From positions 1-64,000 of the forward strand of contig CAIQCK010000107.1 in the NCBI GenBank assembly GCA_903870275.1: a DNA stretch of 64,000 nucleotides. Reading direction: 5' to 3'. A program made the position numbers and the translations under genes. Below, piece by piece: positions 52,280 to 61,598 of this stretch. The DNA is from an uncultured bacterium (GTDB lineage: Bacteria > Verrucomicrobiota > Verrucomicrobiia > CAIQCK01). Each line of letters begins with the position of its first letter. The first letter of the stretch is position 1. Below the pieces are notes generated by a model. That model saw only the letters and a list, made by a program, of their open reading frames with translations. It did not search any database and was not told the DNA's origin.

Positions 52280-52511
52280 CGCGCGAACGATGCGGCGGAA
52301 ACCGGACGCAACGCAAGCCGGAAGTCGGCGCGTCAGTTGGAGTCCGCCGCTACAGCGCTGGTAGGGCGCGGGGAGACAAAGAGTGGCCGCTTCACCCGCC
52401 GAAACCAGCGAGGAACCAAAAAGAAAGAGGGGCGGGTTTCAATACCCACCCCTCTCTTGGTCCCGGACCAAAGCCGGTTGTTGCGCGTCGGCGGGCGTTG
52501 CCCGCTCGTCG
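52280..52511. other. Intergenic region holding a terminator and a partial palindromic element
   Basis: This gap between two minus-strand genes contains an intrinsic terminator (next entry) and a half-copy of the dispersed palindrome, AGTCCGCCGCTACAG at 52341-52355. The promoter of the membrane protein gene should lie at 52280-52410, but no clear boxes are visible. Confidence 0.55.
52418..52455 (-). terminator. Intrinsic terminator of the 52.5-62.9 kb minus-strand operon
   Basis: AGAGGGGCGGGT (52426-52437) pairs with ACCCACCCCTCT (52444-52455) around a six-base loop, with one G-T-type wobble. On the minus strand the stem is followed by TTCTTTTT (52425-52418). It lies 57 bases past the stop of the HEAT-repeat gene, so it is well placed to end that transcript. 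Confidence 0.85.
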
Positions 52512-54728
52512 TTACTTCGCCGCCTGCTTGGGCCGCGTCTGGCCGAGCACCTTGCGGGCGCGTTTGAGAATGCCTGGGTTCTGCGTTGCCTTCACCACCT
52601 TCTGCATCGCGGCGGCGGCGACGGCGGGATTGCTCGTGACCAATCGCTCGGCGATGGAGACGGCGGCGAGACAGGCTTCTTCCTTGATGGCCGGATCGTC
52701 AATGTTCGACATCACCATCGCGAGCGAGGTGGCGTCGCCGACATTGCCCAGCGTGCCGAACAACAGCCGCTTTTCGGTGTTGTCCTGGATCAGCGCGGTG
52801 GCTTCCGAGCACATCGCCTGGCGCCCGGCGGCGTCGAGGTTGGAGTCGCCAATGGCACGGATGTAGCCGCGCAGGGCCAGTACTTTGTAGGTCCGGTTCG
52901 GCGAAGTCTTCGCCAGCGCGAGCTGGTCACCGGCGGCCTCCGCGGTCGTCCAATCGCACAGGACGCGCGTGGCGGTGTCCTTGACCTCCGCGTTGGCGTC
53001 GTTGGTGGCGGCGCGCACGGCGGCGAGCGCCTTCGGGCCGCCGGCCGAGCGGAGGATGCGGAGCAACGATAGTTTCGCGGGCACCGGCGCCTGCGCCAGC
53101 GCGCCGCAGAGCGCGCCCACGCACGCGGGCGATGTCGTCATGGTCGTGAACGTGACCGTCTCGCCTTCGGCGACGGTCTTGCTGGCCGCGACGCCGTTGA
53201 CGGTGTAGTCCACGCACAGCTTCTTGGGTTTCTTCGGCGAGGGATCGCCGAAGTTGCCGTTGTTCGCTTCGAGGGTCATCGTGCCGGACTTCATCAGCTC
53301 GGCGGCTTTCTTCGTCACGTCCGCCGACGGGCCGTCGGGCAACGCGCCATAGACCGCCTTCTTGATGACAATGCTGCCCGCCGCCGGCTCGGCCTGCCGT
53401 GCGCAGACCGCCGACAGCGCGTTCTCGGCCGACACCGACTGCGTCTTGGTGAGCAGGTTGATCATCGCCGGAATCTCCGCCGCGCCGGCCATGTCGCCGA
53501 GCACCTTGAAGCTGGCGGTGGAAACCTGTTTGTCGGCGTCTTCGGCGGCCTTCATCAGCGCCGGCATCGCGCTCATCACGCGGCGCTGGCCGACCAGATC
53601 AATCGCCGTGCAGCGTGTCTTGGCGTCCTGCGCGCTCATCAAATTCGCGATCACGCCGTCCGCTTCCTTGCCGGGGAAACCGGCGAGGCTGGCTTGCGCG
53701 GCGGCGGCGACATCGGCGTCAGCGTCGGAAGCCAGCGTCACCAGCGACGCGAGGCACGATGGGCAGCCGATCTGCGGCAACGCGCGAATGGCGGCGACGC
53801 GGACAGGTGACGGACCGGCCTTCGCCGCGGTGAGCACGGTTGGCACGGCGCATGTGTCCTTGCGGTCGCCGAGCGCCTGCAGGACGACAATCTGCCTCTC
53901 CGGCGCAAGCTTGCCGACTTCGGCGGCAAGGGCTTCCGTCAGGTTCTCGCCGCGCGTTTCGTGCGCGACGCGCATGGCGACGGCGAACATGGCGTTGTCG
54001 TTGCCCTTGACCAGCTCCATGAGCATCGAGATGCCGGCGGGTCCGCGGGCGAGAATCGCGCCGCGCGTGGCGGCCATGCGGATGTGGCGCGGCGCCTTGC
54101 TGGCGCGCACGCAGTCGTAGAGAGCCGTGGCCTTGTCGCGCTTGCGCTGTGCCAACTGCACGTCGGCGGCGCGGATGCAACCGTCGGCGATGACATTGAG
54201 GTTCGCGCCCGAAGCGCCGGCGAGCGCCTTTTCCAGCGCGGCGGCGGCGGCGGCATTGCCGATGCGGCCGAGCGAGGCCGCGGCGGCGGAAACCACGTCT
54301 GCATCGGCGTCGCCGAGCAGATTGGTGAGCGGCTCGACGGCCTTGGCGTCGCGGCGGACGCCGATGGAATCAACCACGCCGGCAAGCAGGCGGCCCTTGA
54401 CCTTGCCGAGCGCGTCGCGGAGCGCGGCGTCCACGGACGAGTCCGGAATCGGCTCGAGGCCGTAGCGCGCCATGTGCGACATCTTCTCGTCGGGCAGGAG
54501 CGCGGCGAGGATCGGCACGGCGGATTTGTCGCCAAGGGCGGACAGCTCGCGGCACGCGGCGAACCGCTCGTCCAGCGGCGCATCGGCTTTTTGAACCGTC
54601 GCCAGCAGCTTGGCGACGTATTCCTTTTTGGCCGCGCGATCGGCGGGAATCTGCCACTGCGCCTGTGAAGGCAGCGCCATCAACCCGGCGGCAGCCACGA
54701 TGACCAGCATCCATTTCATGTTCTTCAT
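52512..54728 (-). CDS. Secreted HEAT-repeat protein (paralogue 1)
   Basis: I start at 54728 because GGAGAG then stands eight bases away; the ATG at 54734 is the alternative. The 738-residue product has a signal peptide (MKNMKWMLVIVAAAG...). Residues about 30-430 and 560-720 are HEAT repeats (VEPLTNLLGDADADVVSAAA, AAASLGRIGNAAAAAAL). Between them is a beta-rich domain with a KKAVYGALPDG entry and an FGDPSPKKPKKLCVDYTV strand, which from memory resembles a DUF3395-like module. It is clearly paralogous to the gene at 56795-59002. It probably acts as a periplasmic scaffold. It is the last gene of the operon. Confidence 0.82.
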   Translation of the reverse strand: MKNMKWMLVIVAAAGLMALPSQAQWQIPADRAAKKEYVAKLLATVQKADAPLDERFAACRELSALGDKSAVPILAALLPDEKMSHMARYGLEPIPDSSVDAALRDALGKVKGRLLAGVVDSIGVRRDAKAVEPLTNLLGDADADVVSAAAASLGRIGNAAAAAALEKALAGASGANLNVIADGCIRAADVQLAQRKRDKATALYDCVRASKAPRHIRMAATRGAILARGPAGISMLMELVKGNDNAMFAVAMRVAHETRGENLTEALAAEVGKLAPERQIVVLQALGDRKDTCAVPTVLTAAKAGPSPVRVAAIRALPQIGCPSCLASLVTLASDADADVAAAAQASLAGFPGKEADGVIANLMSAQDAKTRCTAIDLVGQRRVMSAMPALMKAAEDADKQVSTASFKVLGDMAGAAEIPAMINLLTKTQSVSAENALSAVCARQAEPAAGSIVIKKAVYGALPDGPSADVTKKAAELMKSGTMTLEANNGNFGDPSPKKPKKLCVDYTVNGVAASKTVAEGETVTFTTMTTSPACVGALCGALAQAPVPAKLSLLRILRSAGGPKALAAVRAATNDANAEVKDTATRVLCDWTTAEAAGDQLALAKTSPNRTYKVLALRGYIRAIGDSNLDAAGRQAMCSEATALIQDNTEKRLLFGTLGNVGDATSLAMVMSNIDDPAIKEEACLAAVSIAERLVTSNPAVAAAAMQKVVKATQNPGILKRARKVLGQTRPKQAAK

Positions 54729-54785
54729 GTTCATTCTCTCCATATCAGATTCGGGACGACTTGGCTTCACTCATCAGCAAAAAAA

Positions 54786-56111
54786 TCACGCGCGCCACGT
54801 CTCGCGCCGCGTGCGGAACCGCATCTGGTTGGCTTCGGCGTCGCCGACGAACTCGCCCTTGGCCAGATCGAACTTCAGGTTGCGCTTCAACACATCGCAG
54901 ATATCGGCCGCCAGGCAGATGCTCATGGACCGATACATGACCTCGGGATTCGCCACCGTGAGCCGGCGCGACTTGATGCAGTCGAAGAAATCCCGCACGT
55001 GGTTCATCGGCCGCCGCGTCCGGCCCATGTATTCGGCCAGCACTTTCTTGTATTCGCGCAACAGCGCCGGCGAGGAAACATCGGTCATCGAATAACCGTC
55101 GGCGGCCGCAGTCCAGCCTTCGGGACCGTCGAACCGCTCGCCACAGGCGCCATGCCAGTATTGACACGGTTCCCAACACGAGCCATCCACGCGGACCAAA
55201 ACCAGCTTCACGCCATTGGACAGGCGCGTCACCATCGTCGCATCCGGGCCGGCATATTCAAACTCGATGGTGGACACGTTCGTCATGTCAATGCCGGCCA
55301 GCGCCTGAGCCATCGTGTGCGCGCCCCACATCGCGACGTCGGTGGCGAAATCGTAATAGTTATACCACCCATGATTCACATAGACGTTGTTGTAGGGCCG
55401 CCAGGGACACGGACCCAGCCATGCATCCCAATCCAGTTCCTCCTTGGGCGGCAGCGGTTCCGCTGGCAGCCAGTCGTGGCGCGACCCGCCGCGATAACGG
55501 ATGTCGGCGTACACGGTGTGAATCTTGCCGAGCCGGCCGGTGCGCGCCATTTCGATGGCAAAAACGTGATTCGGTTCGCTGAGCCGCTGGGCGCCGGTTT
55601 GATAAACCCGGCTGTAGCGGCGGGCGGTCTCCACAACCATCTGCCCCTGCGCGATTGTGAGACAGGACGGCTTTTCGCAATAGACATCCTTGCCGGCCCG
55701 CATGGCCATGGTTGCCGCCAGCGCGTGCCAGCGGTCGCCGGTGGCGATGATGACGGCATCCACGTCCGACCGCTCGGCCAGGAACTGGCGGATATCGCCA
55801 TACAGGGCGCAATCTTTGTTGCCGTATTTACCGTCCACGATGTTCTTGGCGGCTTCGCGCCGGCTTTTTCGGACATCGCAGATGGCGACAAACTGCACGT
55901 CCGGCTCGCCGATCATCCAGCCCAGATCGTGCGTGCCGCGTCCGCCGATGCCGATGCCACCCATCACGATCCGCTCGCTGGGCACCACGACGCCGTCGCG
56001 TCCGAGCGCGGAGGCGGGAATGATCTGCGGCGCCGCCAGCGCTCCGCACGCGAGCGTGGCGCGTTTCACGAAATCGCGGCGGCTGATTTGCGTCTGGCCG
56101 GATTTTTTCAT
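54786..56111 (-). CDS. Tat-exported Gfo/Idh/MocA oxidoreductase
   Basis: The 441-residue protein begins with a twin-arginine signal (ISRRDFVKRATLACG). The Rossmann domain shows RIVMGGIGIGGRGTHDLG and EKP at 146-148. The WDAWLGPCPWRPYN block and the C-terminal RPMNHVRDFFDCIKSR block place it in the exported subgroup common in PVC bacteria and Bacteroidota, where cofactor is bound before transport. Members act on glycosides, for example forming 3-keto-sugars. It is about as similar to the protein encoded at 61599 as to any gene here: both have the LSEPNH and GPCPWRPYN segments. Confidence 0.92.
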   Translation of the reverse strand: MKKSGQTQISRRDFVKRATLACGALAAPQIIPASALGRDGVVVPSERIVMGGIGIGGRGTHDLGWMIGEPDVQFVAICDVRKSRREAAKNIVDGKYGNKDCALYGDIRQFLAERSDVDAVIIATGDRWHALAATMAMRAGKDVYCEKPSCLTIAQGQMVVETARRYSRVYQTGAQRLSEPNHVFAIEMARTGRLGKIHTVYADIRYRGGSRHDWLPAEPLPPKEELDWDAWLGPCPWRPYNNVYVNHGWYNYYDFATDVAMWGAHTMAQALAGIDMTNVSTIEFEYAGPDATMVTRLSNGVKLVLVRVDGSCWEPCQYWHGACGERFDGPEGWTAAADGYSMTDVSSPALLREYKKVLAEYMGRTRRPMNHVRDFFDCIKSRRLTVANPEVMYRSMSICLAADICDVLKRNLKFDLAKGEFVGDAEANQMRFRTRRETWRA

Positions 56112-56124
56112 TCCAGTGGCTCCT

Positions 56125-56790
56125 TTATTTCGCCGTCTTCAGCACGATGTTCTTAAATTGAATTTTCATCGGCGGACCCGGATGCATCTGAAGCGCGATG
56201 ATGCCACCCTTGTCCGCGCCGGGCGTCTCGTCGGTCACCTGCGCCATCAACACGCCGTTGACGTAGAGCGTGAGTTGCCGGCCCTGGCAAATGACGCGAT
56301 AGGTGTTCCAGTCGCCTTTCTTGAAAACCTTCAGCAGCTCGGCGGCGTCGCCGATTTTCTCGGCGGTCTTTTTCCCGTCGGCGGCGAGCACGGCCTTCTC
56401 GCCGCGCGCGACGATGAGGCCGCGCTTGTGGTGATAGATGAAGCCGACCAGCCCGCCGTTACCGGTCATGTCGGCCTGGTAGCCGAACGTGTCCCAATCG
56501 GGCCGGCGCTCGGAGCGGATCTGGATGCCGGAGTTGGACTTCTCGCTCAGCCGGAAATCCGCCGTCAGCTCAAAGTCCGCCGGCTCGCCGCCTTTCCAGA
56601 TGAGGTAGTTGCACTTCTTGCACGGCTTCTCCGGCGTGCTCTCCACAGTGAGCGCTCCGTCCTCGACGTGCCACCAGCCGGGCTTGCCGTCCCAGCCGTC
56701 GAGGTCTTTGCCGTTGAAAAGCGACTGCTCGCCGCCGCGCGCGGCGAGCGTGACAAGACAGATTGCAGCAAGTGTGGCGAGGATTCTCAT
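56125..56790 (-). CDS. DUF1080 protein (3-keto-disaccharide hydrolase domain)
   Basis: The 221-residue product has a signal peptide (about 1-19) and a single DUF1080 jelly roll: SLFNGKDLDGWDGKPG at the start, DFELTADFRLSEKSNSGIQI in the middle, YRVICQGRQLTLYVNGV and a GGIIALQMHPGPPMKIQFKN ending. Some DUF1080 members cleave 3-keto-glycosides after a Gfo/Idh enzyme oxidises C3. Its position between two Tat-exported Gfo/Idh genes fits that chemistry. A CKKC pair (57-60 or so) is an uncommon addition. It lies four bases from the upstream HEAT gene. Confidence 0.92.
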   Translation of the reverse strand: MRILATLAAICLVTLAARGGEQSLFNGKDLDGWDGKPGWWHVEDGALTVESTPEKPCKKCNYLIWKGGEPADFELTADFRLSEKSNSGIQIRSERRPDWDTFGYQADMTGNGGLVGFIYHHKRGLIVARGEKAVLAADGKKTAEKIGDAAELLKVFKKGDWNTYRVICQGRQLTLYVNGVLMAQVTDETPGADKGGIIALQMHPGPPMKIQFKNIVLKTAK

Positions 56791-56794
56791 GCGA

Positions 56795-59002
56795 TCATTT
56801 TTTCGGCGCGGATTTCTTCGCCTGCGCCAGCAACCGCTTCGCCTGCTGGGCGAGTTTCGGGTCGGAGATCGTCACCTGCTCCATGGCGGCGGCGACCTGC
56901 GCCGGGCACCGGCCGATGATCTTCGCGGAGATGGCGACGGCGGCAATGCTCGCCTCGCCCTTGAGATTGCCGGCGCTCAAATACGGCGCGACCATCGCCA
57001 GCGATTCGGCGGTGGGAATCCCGCCGAGAGCAACCAGCGCAAGACGCCGCTCCTCGTCACGCTCGATCAGAGCCATCGATTCCTTGAGCGAGACGAGCTT
57101 CTGGTCATCGGAGACGTCCTGGATTGGGATCATCCGGAGCTGGCCGCGGAGCGCGAGGACCTTGAACTTTTTGTCCGTCGCGGTTTTGGCGATCTGCATC
57201 ACGTCGGGCAACGCGTCCGCCGTCTGCCAGTCGCAGAGCGTGCGCAGGGCGGTTTCCTTGATCTCGGCGTTGGCGTCGGAGGAGGCGGCGCGGACGGCGG
57301 CGAGCGCCTTGGGGCCGCCAGCCGAGCGCAGCACGTGCAGCAACGCGAGCTTCGCGGGCGCGGGCGCCTGGGCCATCGGCGCGCAGAGCGCGTCCACCAG
57401 CTCGGGCGGCACGGCGGTGGCGGTGAACTCGATGGTGTCGTTTTCGCGGACCATCTTCTTGCCCGGCACGCCGTTCAAGGTGTATTCGACGCGCAGGCGC
57501 TTCACGCGGCCGCCGGCGGGGTCGCCGAGAGTTTTGTTGGATATCTGCACCGTCGGCGAGGCTTTCACTAACTCGTTGAGCTTGGCGGTGACATCGGCTG
57601 ACGCGCCGTTCGGCAGGTCGCCATAGACCGCTTTCTGGATGACGACGTTGCCCGCGACGGGCCGGTTCAAACGCGCGCAGACGGCCGACAACGCATTTTC
57701 GGCGGCCTCGGTATCCTTCGCCTTCATCAACGCGCCGAGCAGCGCCGGCACTTCGGGGACGCCTGCCAGTTCGCCGAGAGCCTTGAAGCTCGCGGCGGAA
57801 ACGGCGGGGTTGGAATCTTCCGTGACTTTCAACAACTCCGGAATCGCGCTCATCACGCGGCGTTGGGCGATCAGTTCGATGGCGGCGCGGCGCGGGTTCT
57901 CGGCCGGCTGCTTCAACATCGCAACGATGGCCGCGTCCACCTCCGCGCCCGGCATCTTGGCCACGGCCAGCCTCGCGGCCAGCGCCACCTTCACGTCGTC
58001 GCTAGCGGCGACGGAAAGCAGCACCGGCGCGGATTTCGGATCGCTCAGGATGTCGAGTACGCTGATGGCGATGAGTTGCTGCGGCGCGGGCGCGCTCTGG
58101 GCCATCTTGAGGGCGGCATCGAACGTCTCGGCGTCGCGGCGGTCGGCGAGCGCCAGCAGCAGATAGGACTGCCGCTCCGGCGTCACGCGGTTCATCTCGG
58201 CCAGCAGCGCCTGCGTCACTTCGCGGCCGGGCAGGTCGCGCGCCGCGTGCAGGGCGATGTTGAAACAATCCCGGTCGTTGGAGCGCAGTTGTTCGAGCAG
58301 CAACGGCACGCCGGAGTCGCCGCGGGCGAGGATCGCGTCGCGCGTCGCCTCCAGGGTCTTCTGCTTTGAGATGTTCGCACTGCGGACCGCATCGAACATC
58401 TTCACGGCGTCGGCGGCTTTTCCATCGGCGAGCGATTGTTCCCCGCAGAGGATGCAGCCTTCGGCCACCGCCGGCCGGACCGCAGCGGGCGCGGCGGCGA
58501 GGAGCGGTTGCAGCGTCTTGGCGACCGTCGCGCCGCCGATGCGGCCCAGCGCCGCGGCGGCTGCGGAAGCCACGTCGGCGTCTGCGTCGTTCAGTTTTCC
58601 GAAGATTGGGCCGACGGCGTTGGCGTCGCGGCGGACGCCGAGCGTATTGATGACGCCGATGAGGAGCTTGCCGTGCAATTTGCCCATCGCCTCGCGCAAC
58701 GCGTCATCGGCGGCGGAATCGGGAATGTTCTGGAGCGCAATGCGCGCCCAGGAGGCGAGATGCTCGTCGGCGAGGAATGGCGCGAGCACCGAAACCGCCT
58801 CGCTGGTGCCGTAGATGGCGAGTTTCTTGCACGCGAGCGCCTTGTCGGCGGGCGGCGCGTCGGACTTGAGGACGGCGATGAGTTCGCGCTGTTTTTCAGC
58901 GGACTTGGCGGCGTCGATAGGCGCCGCTTGAAGCGGGCCGGTGATGGCGAGGAGCGCAATCAACGCGGCGCTACGGAGGAGGAACTGGAAGCTCAGGTTC
59001 AT
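56795..59002 (-). CDS. Secreted HEAT-repeat protein (paralogue 2)
   Basis: The 735-residue product has a signal peptide (about 1-27) and the same plan as the gene at 52512-54728: HEAT repeats, a central KAVYGDLPNGASADVTAKL... domain with LGDPAGGRVKRLRVEYTL, then more HEAT repeats and a Lys-rich tail. Shared blocks such as VIKKAVYG/VIQKAVYG, LLHVLRSAGGPKALAAVRAA and DANAEIKETALRTLCDW show that the two genes are paralogues. The upstream gap contains a heptamer tandem repeat. Role probably a scaffold or substrate-binding solenoid. Confidence 0.84.
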   Translation of the reverse strand: MNLSFQFLLRSAALIALLAITGPLQAAPIDAAKSAEKQRELIAVLKSDAPPADKALACKKLAIYGTSEAVSVLAPFLADEHLASWARIALQNIPDSAADDALREAMGKLHGKLLIGVINTLGVRRDANAVGPIFGKLNDADADVASAAAAALGRIGGATVAKTLQPLLAAAPAAVRPAVAEGCILCGEQSLADGKAADAVKMFDAVRSANISKQKTLEATRDAILARGDSGVPLLLEQLRSNDRDCFNIALHAARDLPGREVTQALLAEMNRVTPERQSYLLLALADRRDAETFDAALKMAQSAPAPQQLIAISVLDILSDPKSAPVLLSVAASDDVKVALAARLAVAKMPGAEVDAAIVAMLKQPAENPRRAAIELIAQRRVMSAIPELLKVTEDSNPAVSAASFKALGELAGVPEVPALLGALMKAKDTEAAENALSAVCARLNRPVAGNVVIQKAVYGDLPNGASADVTAKLNELVKASPTVQISNKTLGDPAGGRVKRLRVEYTLNGVPGKKMVRENDTIEFTATAVPPELVDALCAPMAQAPAPAKLALLHVLRSAGGPKALAAVRAASSDANAEIKETALRTLCDWQTADALPDVMQIAKTATDKKFKVLALRGQLRMIPIQDVSDDQKLVSLKESMALIERDEERRLALVALGGIPTAESLAMVAPYLSAGNLKGEASIAAVAISAKIIGRCPAQVAAAMEQVTISDPKLAQQAKRLLAQAKKSAPKK

Positions 59003-59012
59003 GTTCTTGTTC

Positions 59013-59061
59013 GTTGCTCGTGATTTGTAACTCGTAACTCGTGACTCGTTGCTCGATGTTC
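59013..59061. repeat. Heptanucleotide tandem repeat in the operon spacer
   Basis: Seven consecutive 7-base units (GTTGCTC, GTGATTT, GTAACTC, GTAACTC, GTGACTC, GTTGCTC, GATGTTC) fill most of the 85-base gap between the Gfo/Idh gene at 59088 and the start of the HEAT gene at 59002. An inverted partner, ACGAGTCAC, lies at 59073-59081. In transcript sense the repeat occupies the leader of the HEAT gene. Confidence 0.8.
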
Positions 59062-59087
59062 GTTTTCGATTTACGAGTCACAGACCG

Positions 59088-60359
59088 CTAAAACCGCCAT
59101 GGTTCGCGCATCGCCTCGCCACGGAGGCGGTTGGCTTCCTCGTCGCCGATGAACTCGTTTTTCTTCGGGTCGTAGGCAACCTTGCGGTCCAGGAAAAGGG
59201 CGATGTTGCCGGCGTTGCAGGCGATGTGCGTCTGGCAGGCCGCGTCGGCGTTGGCCCGCGTCAGCGCGCGGGACTTCACGCAATCAAGGAAGTTGCGGAT
59301 ATGGAAGTTCGCCGGGTAGCCGCCGATCTTGGCGCGCTTGCCGGCAAGCAGTTCCGGCGTGCTCGTATAGAGATCGCCATTGTCGCCGGTCTCGACCCAG
59401 CCAGTCTCGCCTTCGAAACGCACGGGGCAGGAGCCGATGTTCGGGATCCAGCCCGTGTTGCGAACCACGAGCTTGACGCCATTGGCGTAGAGCGCGTGCA
59501 ACTGCTCGTCCTGCGGCCAGTATTCCACCGGCGCGGTCTTGTCGGCGTCATTGGCCCACTGGCAGAGATCCACGCAGTGCGAACCCCACTCCAGGCATCC
59601 GCCACCGACGAGGCCGCCGCCTTTTTCGAAATGGAACGCGCTCTTGAACAAACCGTTGTTGAACGGCCGCCACGCCGCAGGGCCGAGGTAAAGGTCCCAG
59701 TCGCCTTCCTCCTTGGACGGCGCGGCCTCCTCGGGCATCCAGCCGCTGGTCTCGGTCTTCAAACCGGCGGGATGCGCGTGGAGCGTCTTCAGCTTGCCGA
59801 GCCTGCCATGGCGGGCAAGGTCCACCGCGAATTCAAAATTGGGCAGGCTGCGCCGTTGCGTGCCGGCCTGATACACGCGGCCGGTGCGATGAATCGCCTC
59901 GCGGAGCGAAAGGCAGTCCATGATGGTCTTGGCGCAGGGTTTCTCGCAGTACACATCCTTGCCCGCCTTCGCGGCCGTGATTGAAGCCAGCGCGTGCCAG
60001 TTCGGGCCGGTGGCGATGAGCACCGCGTCAATGTCCTTGCGGGCGAGCAGCTCGCGCAGGTCGCGGTACATGGCGCAGTTGGTGTTGCCGTATTTGGCGT
60101 CGGCGCGTTCCTTGACGATCTGGCGTCGCGCGGCCTTGACGTCGGCGATGGCCACAAACTGCACGTCGTCCTCCTCCAGGAAGCAGCCGAGATCGTAGGA
60201 ACCGCGGTTGCCGATGCCGATGGCGCCGAGCACAATGCGATTGCTCGGAGCGACGGCGCCGTCGAGGCCCAGCGCGGAGGCCGGGATGACGTTCGGCAGC
60301 GCGGTCGCCGCCGCCGTGGCGAAACTGGTCTTCAGAAAATCACGACGATTCAATTTCAT
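59088..60359 (-). CDS. Tat-exported Gfo/Idh/MocA oxidoreductase
   Basis: The 423-residue product starts with a short twin-arginine signal (NRRDFLKTSFATAAA). RIVLGAIGIGNRGSYDLG forms the Rossmann loop and EKP is at 139-141. The middle is divergent from the other two exported oxidoreductases: GDWDLYLGPAAWRPFN and GGGCLEWGSHCVDLCQWAND replace the WxGPCPWRPYN and AHTxAQA blocks. A substrate different from that of its neighbours is therefore likely. It lies five bases from the FG-GAP gene. Confidence 0.92.
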   Translation of the reverse strand: MKLNRRDFLKTSFATAAATALPNVIPASALGLDGAVAPSNRIVLGAIGIGNRGSYDLGCFLEEDDVQFVAIADVKAARRQIVKERADAKYGNTNCAMYRDLRELLARKDIDAVLIATGPNWHALASITAAKAGKDVYCEKPCAKTIMDCLSLREAIHRTGRVYQAGTQRRSLPNFEFAVDLARHGRLGKLKTLHAHPAGLKTETSGWMPEEAAPSKEEGDWDLYLGPAAWRPFNNGLFKSAFHFEKGGGLVGGGCLEWGSHCVDLCQWANDADKTAPVEYWPQDEQLHALYANGVKLVVRNTGWIPNIGSCPVRFEGETGWVETGDNGDLYTSTPELLAGKRAKIGGYPANFHIRNFLDCVKSRALTRANADAACQTHIACNAGNIALFLDRKVAYDPKKNEFIGDEEANRLRGEAMREPWRF

Positions 60360-60364
60360 GATGT

Positions 60365-61570
60365 TTACTTCGTTTTGTTCTCAAACCACACGGGGCCGCC
60401 GAACTTGCCGGTGACGACGATGTCGAGATCGCCGTCGCCATCCATGTCCGCGAGGCAGATGTTCAGGCCGGAGCCGACGCCCGCGTTGTAGGAGATGACG
60501 TGTTTGGTCCACGTGACGGTGTGGTTGGGGCCGCGGTGCAGCTTGTAATAATAAAGTCCCAGCGGCGCGTCCTCCTCCGGGTCGTGGCCGTTGTGCGCCA
60601 TGAACCGCTTGCCGGCCACCAGCTCCGGCACGCCGTCGCCGTCGAGGTCGCCGAGCGCGAGGCTGTGCGCCTGGGTCCACGTGTCGTCAATCACGTGTTG
60701 CTTGAACTTGATCTCGCCGCCTTCGCGGTACTGCTCATACCAGAAAATGCCGTACTTGTGCGCGGAGCTGCAAACGATGTCGGGCAGGCCGTCGCCGTTC
60801 ACGTCGTAAACCAGGATTTGCGCGGTGTGCTCGGGTTTCACGCCGTCCTTGCTGCCGAGAATGAGCGGGTGCTCGATCCACTTGCCGTTGCGCGGGTCGG
60901 CGGGCGCCTCGAACCACGCGTCGGGCCGGATGATGTCGGGCCTGCCGTCGCCGTTGAGGTCGCCGATACCGCCGCCAAAATTCATCGGCTTCTCGCTGAC
61001 GACGTGTACGTCGAACTTGCATTTGCCGACAAGCTCATACCAGACCGTGCGCTTCACGTCGGGCAATACCACGTCGGCTTTGCCGTGGCATAGCAGGTCG
61101 CCCATCTGCGCCGTCTCGAAGTTGCCGTTTTCTTCGATCACCGACATCGGCCACTCGCCGGCCGCGGCACCGACGTTCTTCAACCAGACGGCGTGCTTGT
61201 CGAACCAGTCCACGCTGATGATGTCGGGCCTGCCGTCGCCGTCCACGTCGAGCGGCAGGTTGGCGAAGTCGTTGCGGTAACCCTTGCCGTTCTCGTCCAC
61301 GCTGCCTTTGACCGTGCGGACCTTCACCGGCTTGAAGTCGGGGGCGAGGTAGAGATACTCGCCCGCAAAGATGTCCAGCTTGCCGTCGCCGTTGAAGTCG
61401 GCGACCGCGCAGGCTTCGCTGCGGTAGTTGTCTATGCGGTGCATGACGAACTTGATGCCGCCGGGCGTGACGTTCTTCGCCTCCGGCGCGTCCGCGCCGA
61501 AGCTCTGGACCGCCAGCGCACAACTCGCCGCCGCGGCCAACCAACCGATGGAAGTTCTGAGGGTCTTCAT
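60365..61570 (-). CDS. Secreted FG-GAP/VCBS-repeat beta-propeller protein
   Basis: I start at 61570, where a signal peptide begins (about 1-25); the longer frame adds only Arg-rich residues. The 401-residue product has at least five calcium-loop repeats of the form DxNGDGxxDI: DFNGDGKLDIFAG, DVDGDGRPDIISV, DLNGDGRPDIIRP, DVNGDGLPDIVCS, DLDGDGVPELVAG and DMDGDGDLDIVVT. These define an integrin-alpha-like propeller that binds calcium and usually a glycan or protein ligand. No catalytic residues are evident. It probably recognises the substrate for the oxidoreductases beside it. Confidence 0.88.
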   Translation of the reverse strand: MKTLRTSIGWLAAAASCALAVQSFGADAPEAKNVTPGGIKFVMHRIDNYRSEACAVADFNGDGKLDIFAGEYLYLAPDFKPVKVRTVKGSVDENGKGYRNDFANLPLDVDGDGRPDIISVDWFDKHAVWLKNVGAAAGEWPMSVIEENGNFETAQMGDLLCHGKADVVLPDVKRTVWYELVGKCKFDVHVVSEKPMNFGGGIGDLNGDGRPDIIRPDAWFEAPADPRNGKWIEHPLILGSKDGVKPEHTAQILVYDVNGDGLPDIVCSSAHKYGIFWYEQYREGGEIKFKQHVIDDTWTQAHSLALGDLDGDGVPELVAGKRFMAHNGHDPEEDAPLGLYYYKLHRGPNHTVTWTKHVISYNAGVGSGLNICLADMDGDGDLDIVVTGKFGGPVWFENKTK

Positions 61571-61598
61571 GATTTGTTTTCTTTCGATTCTACCAGAC

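Noticed and set aside
54999..56156. Long plus-strand frames opposite the minus-strand operon (also 48631-50526, 61965-62954, 56609-57571)
   Set aside because: These are antisense shadows of oxidoreductase, isomerase-like and HEAT genes, with no start signal and no family resemblance.
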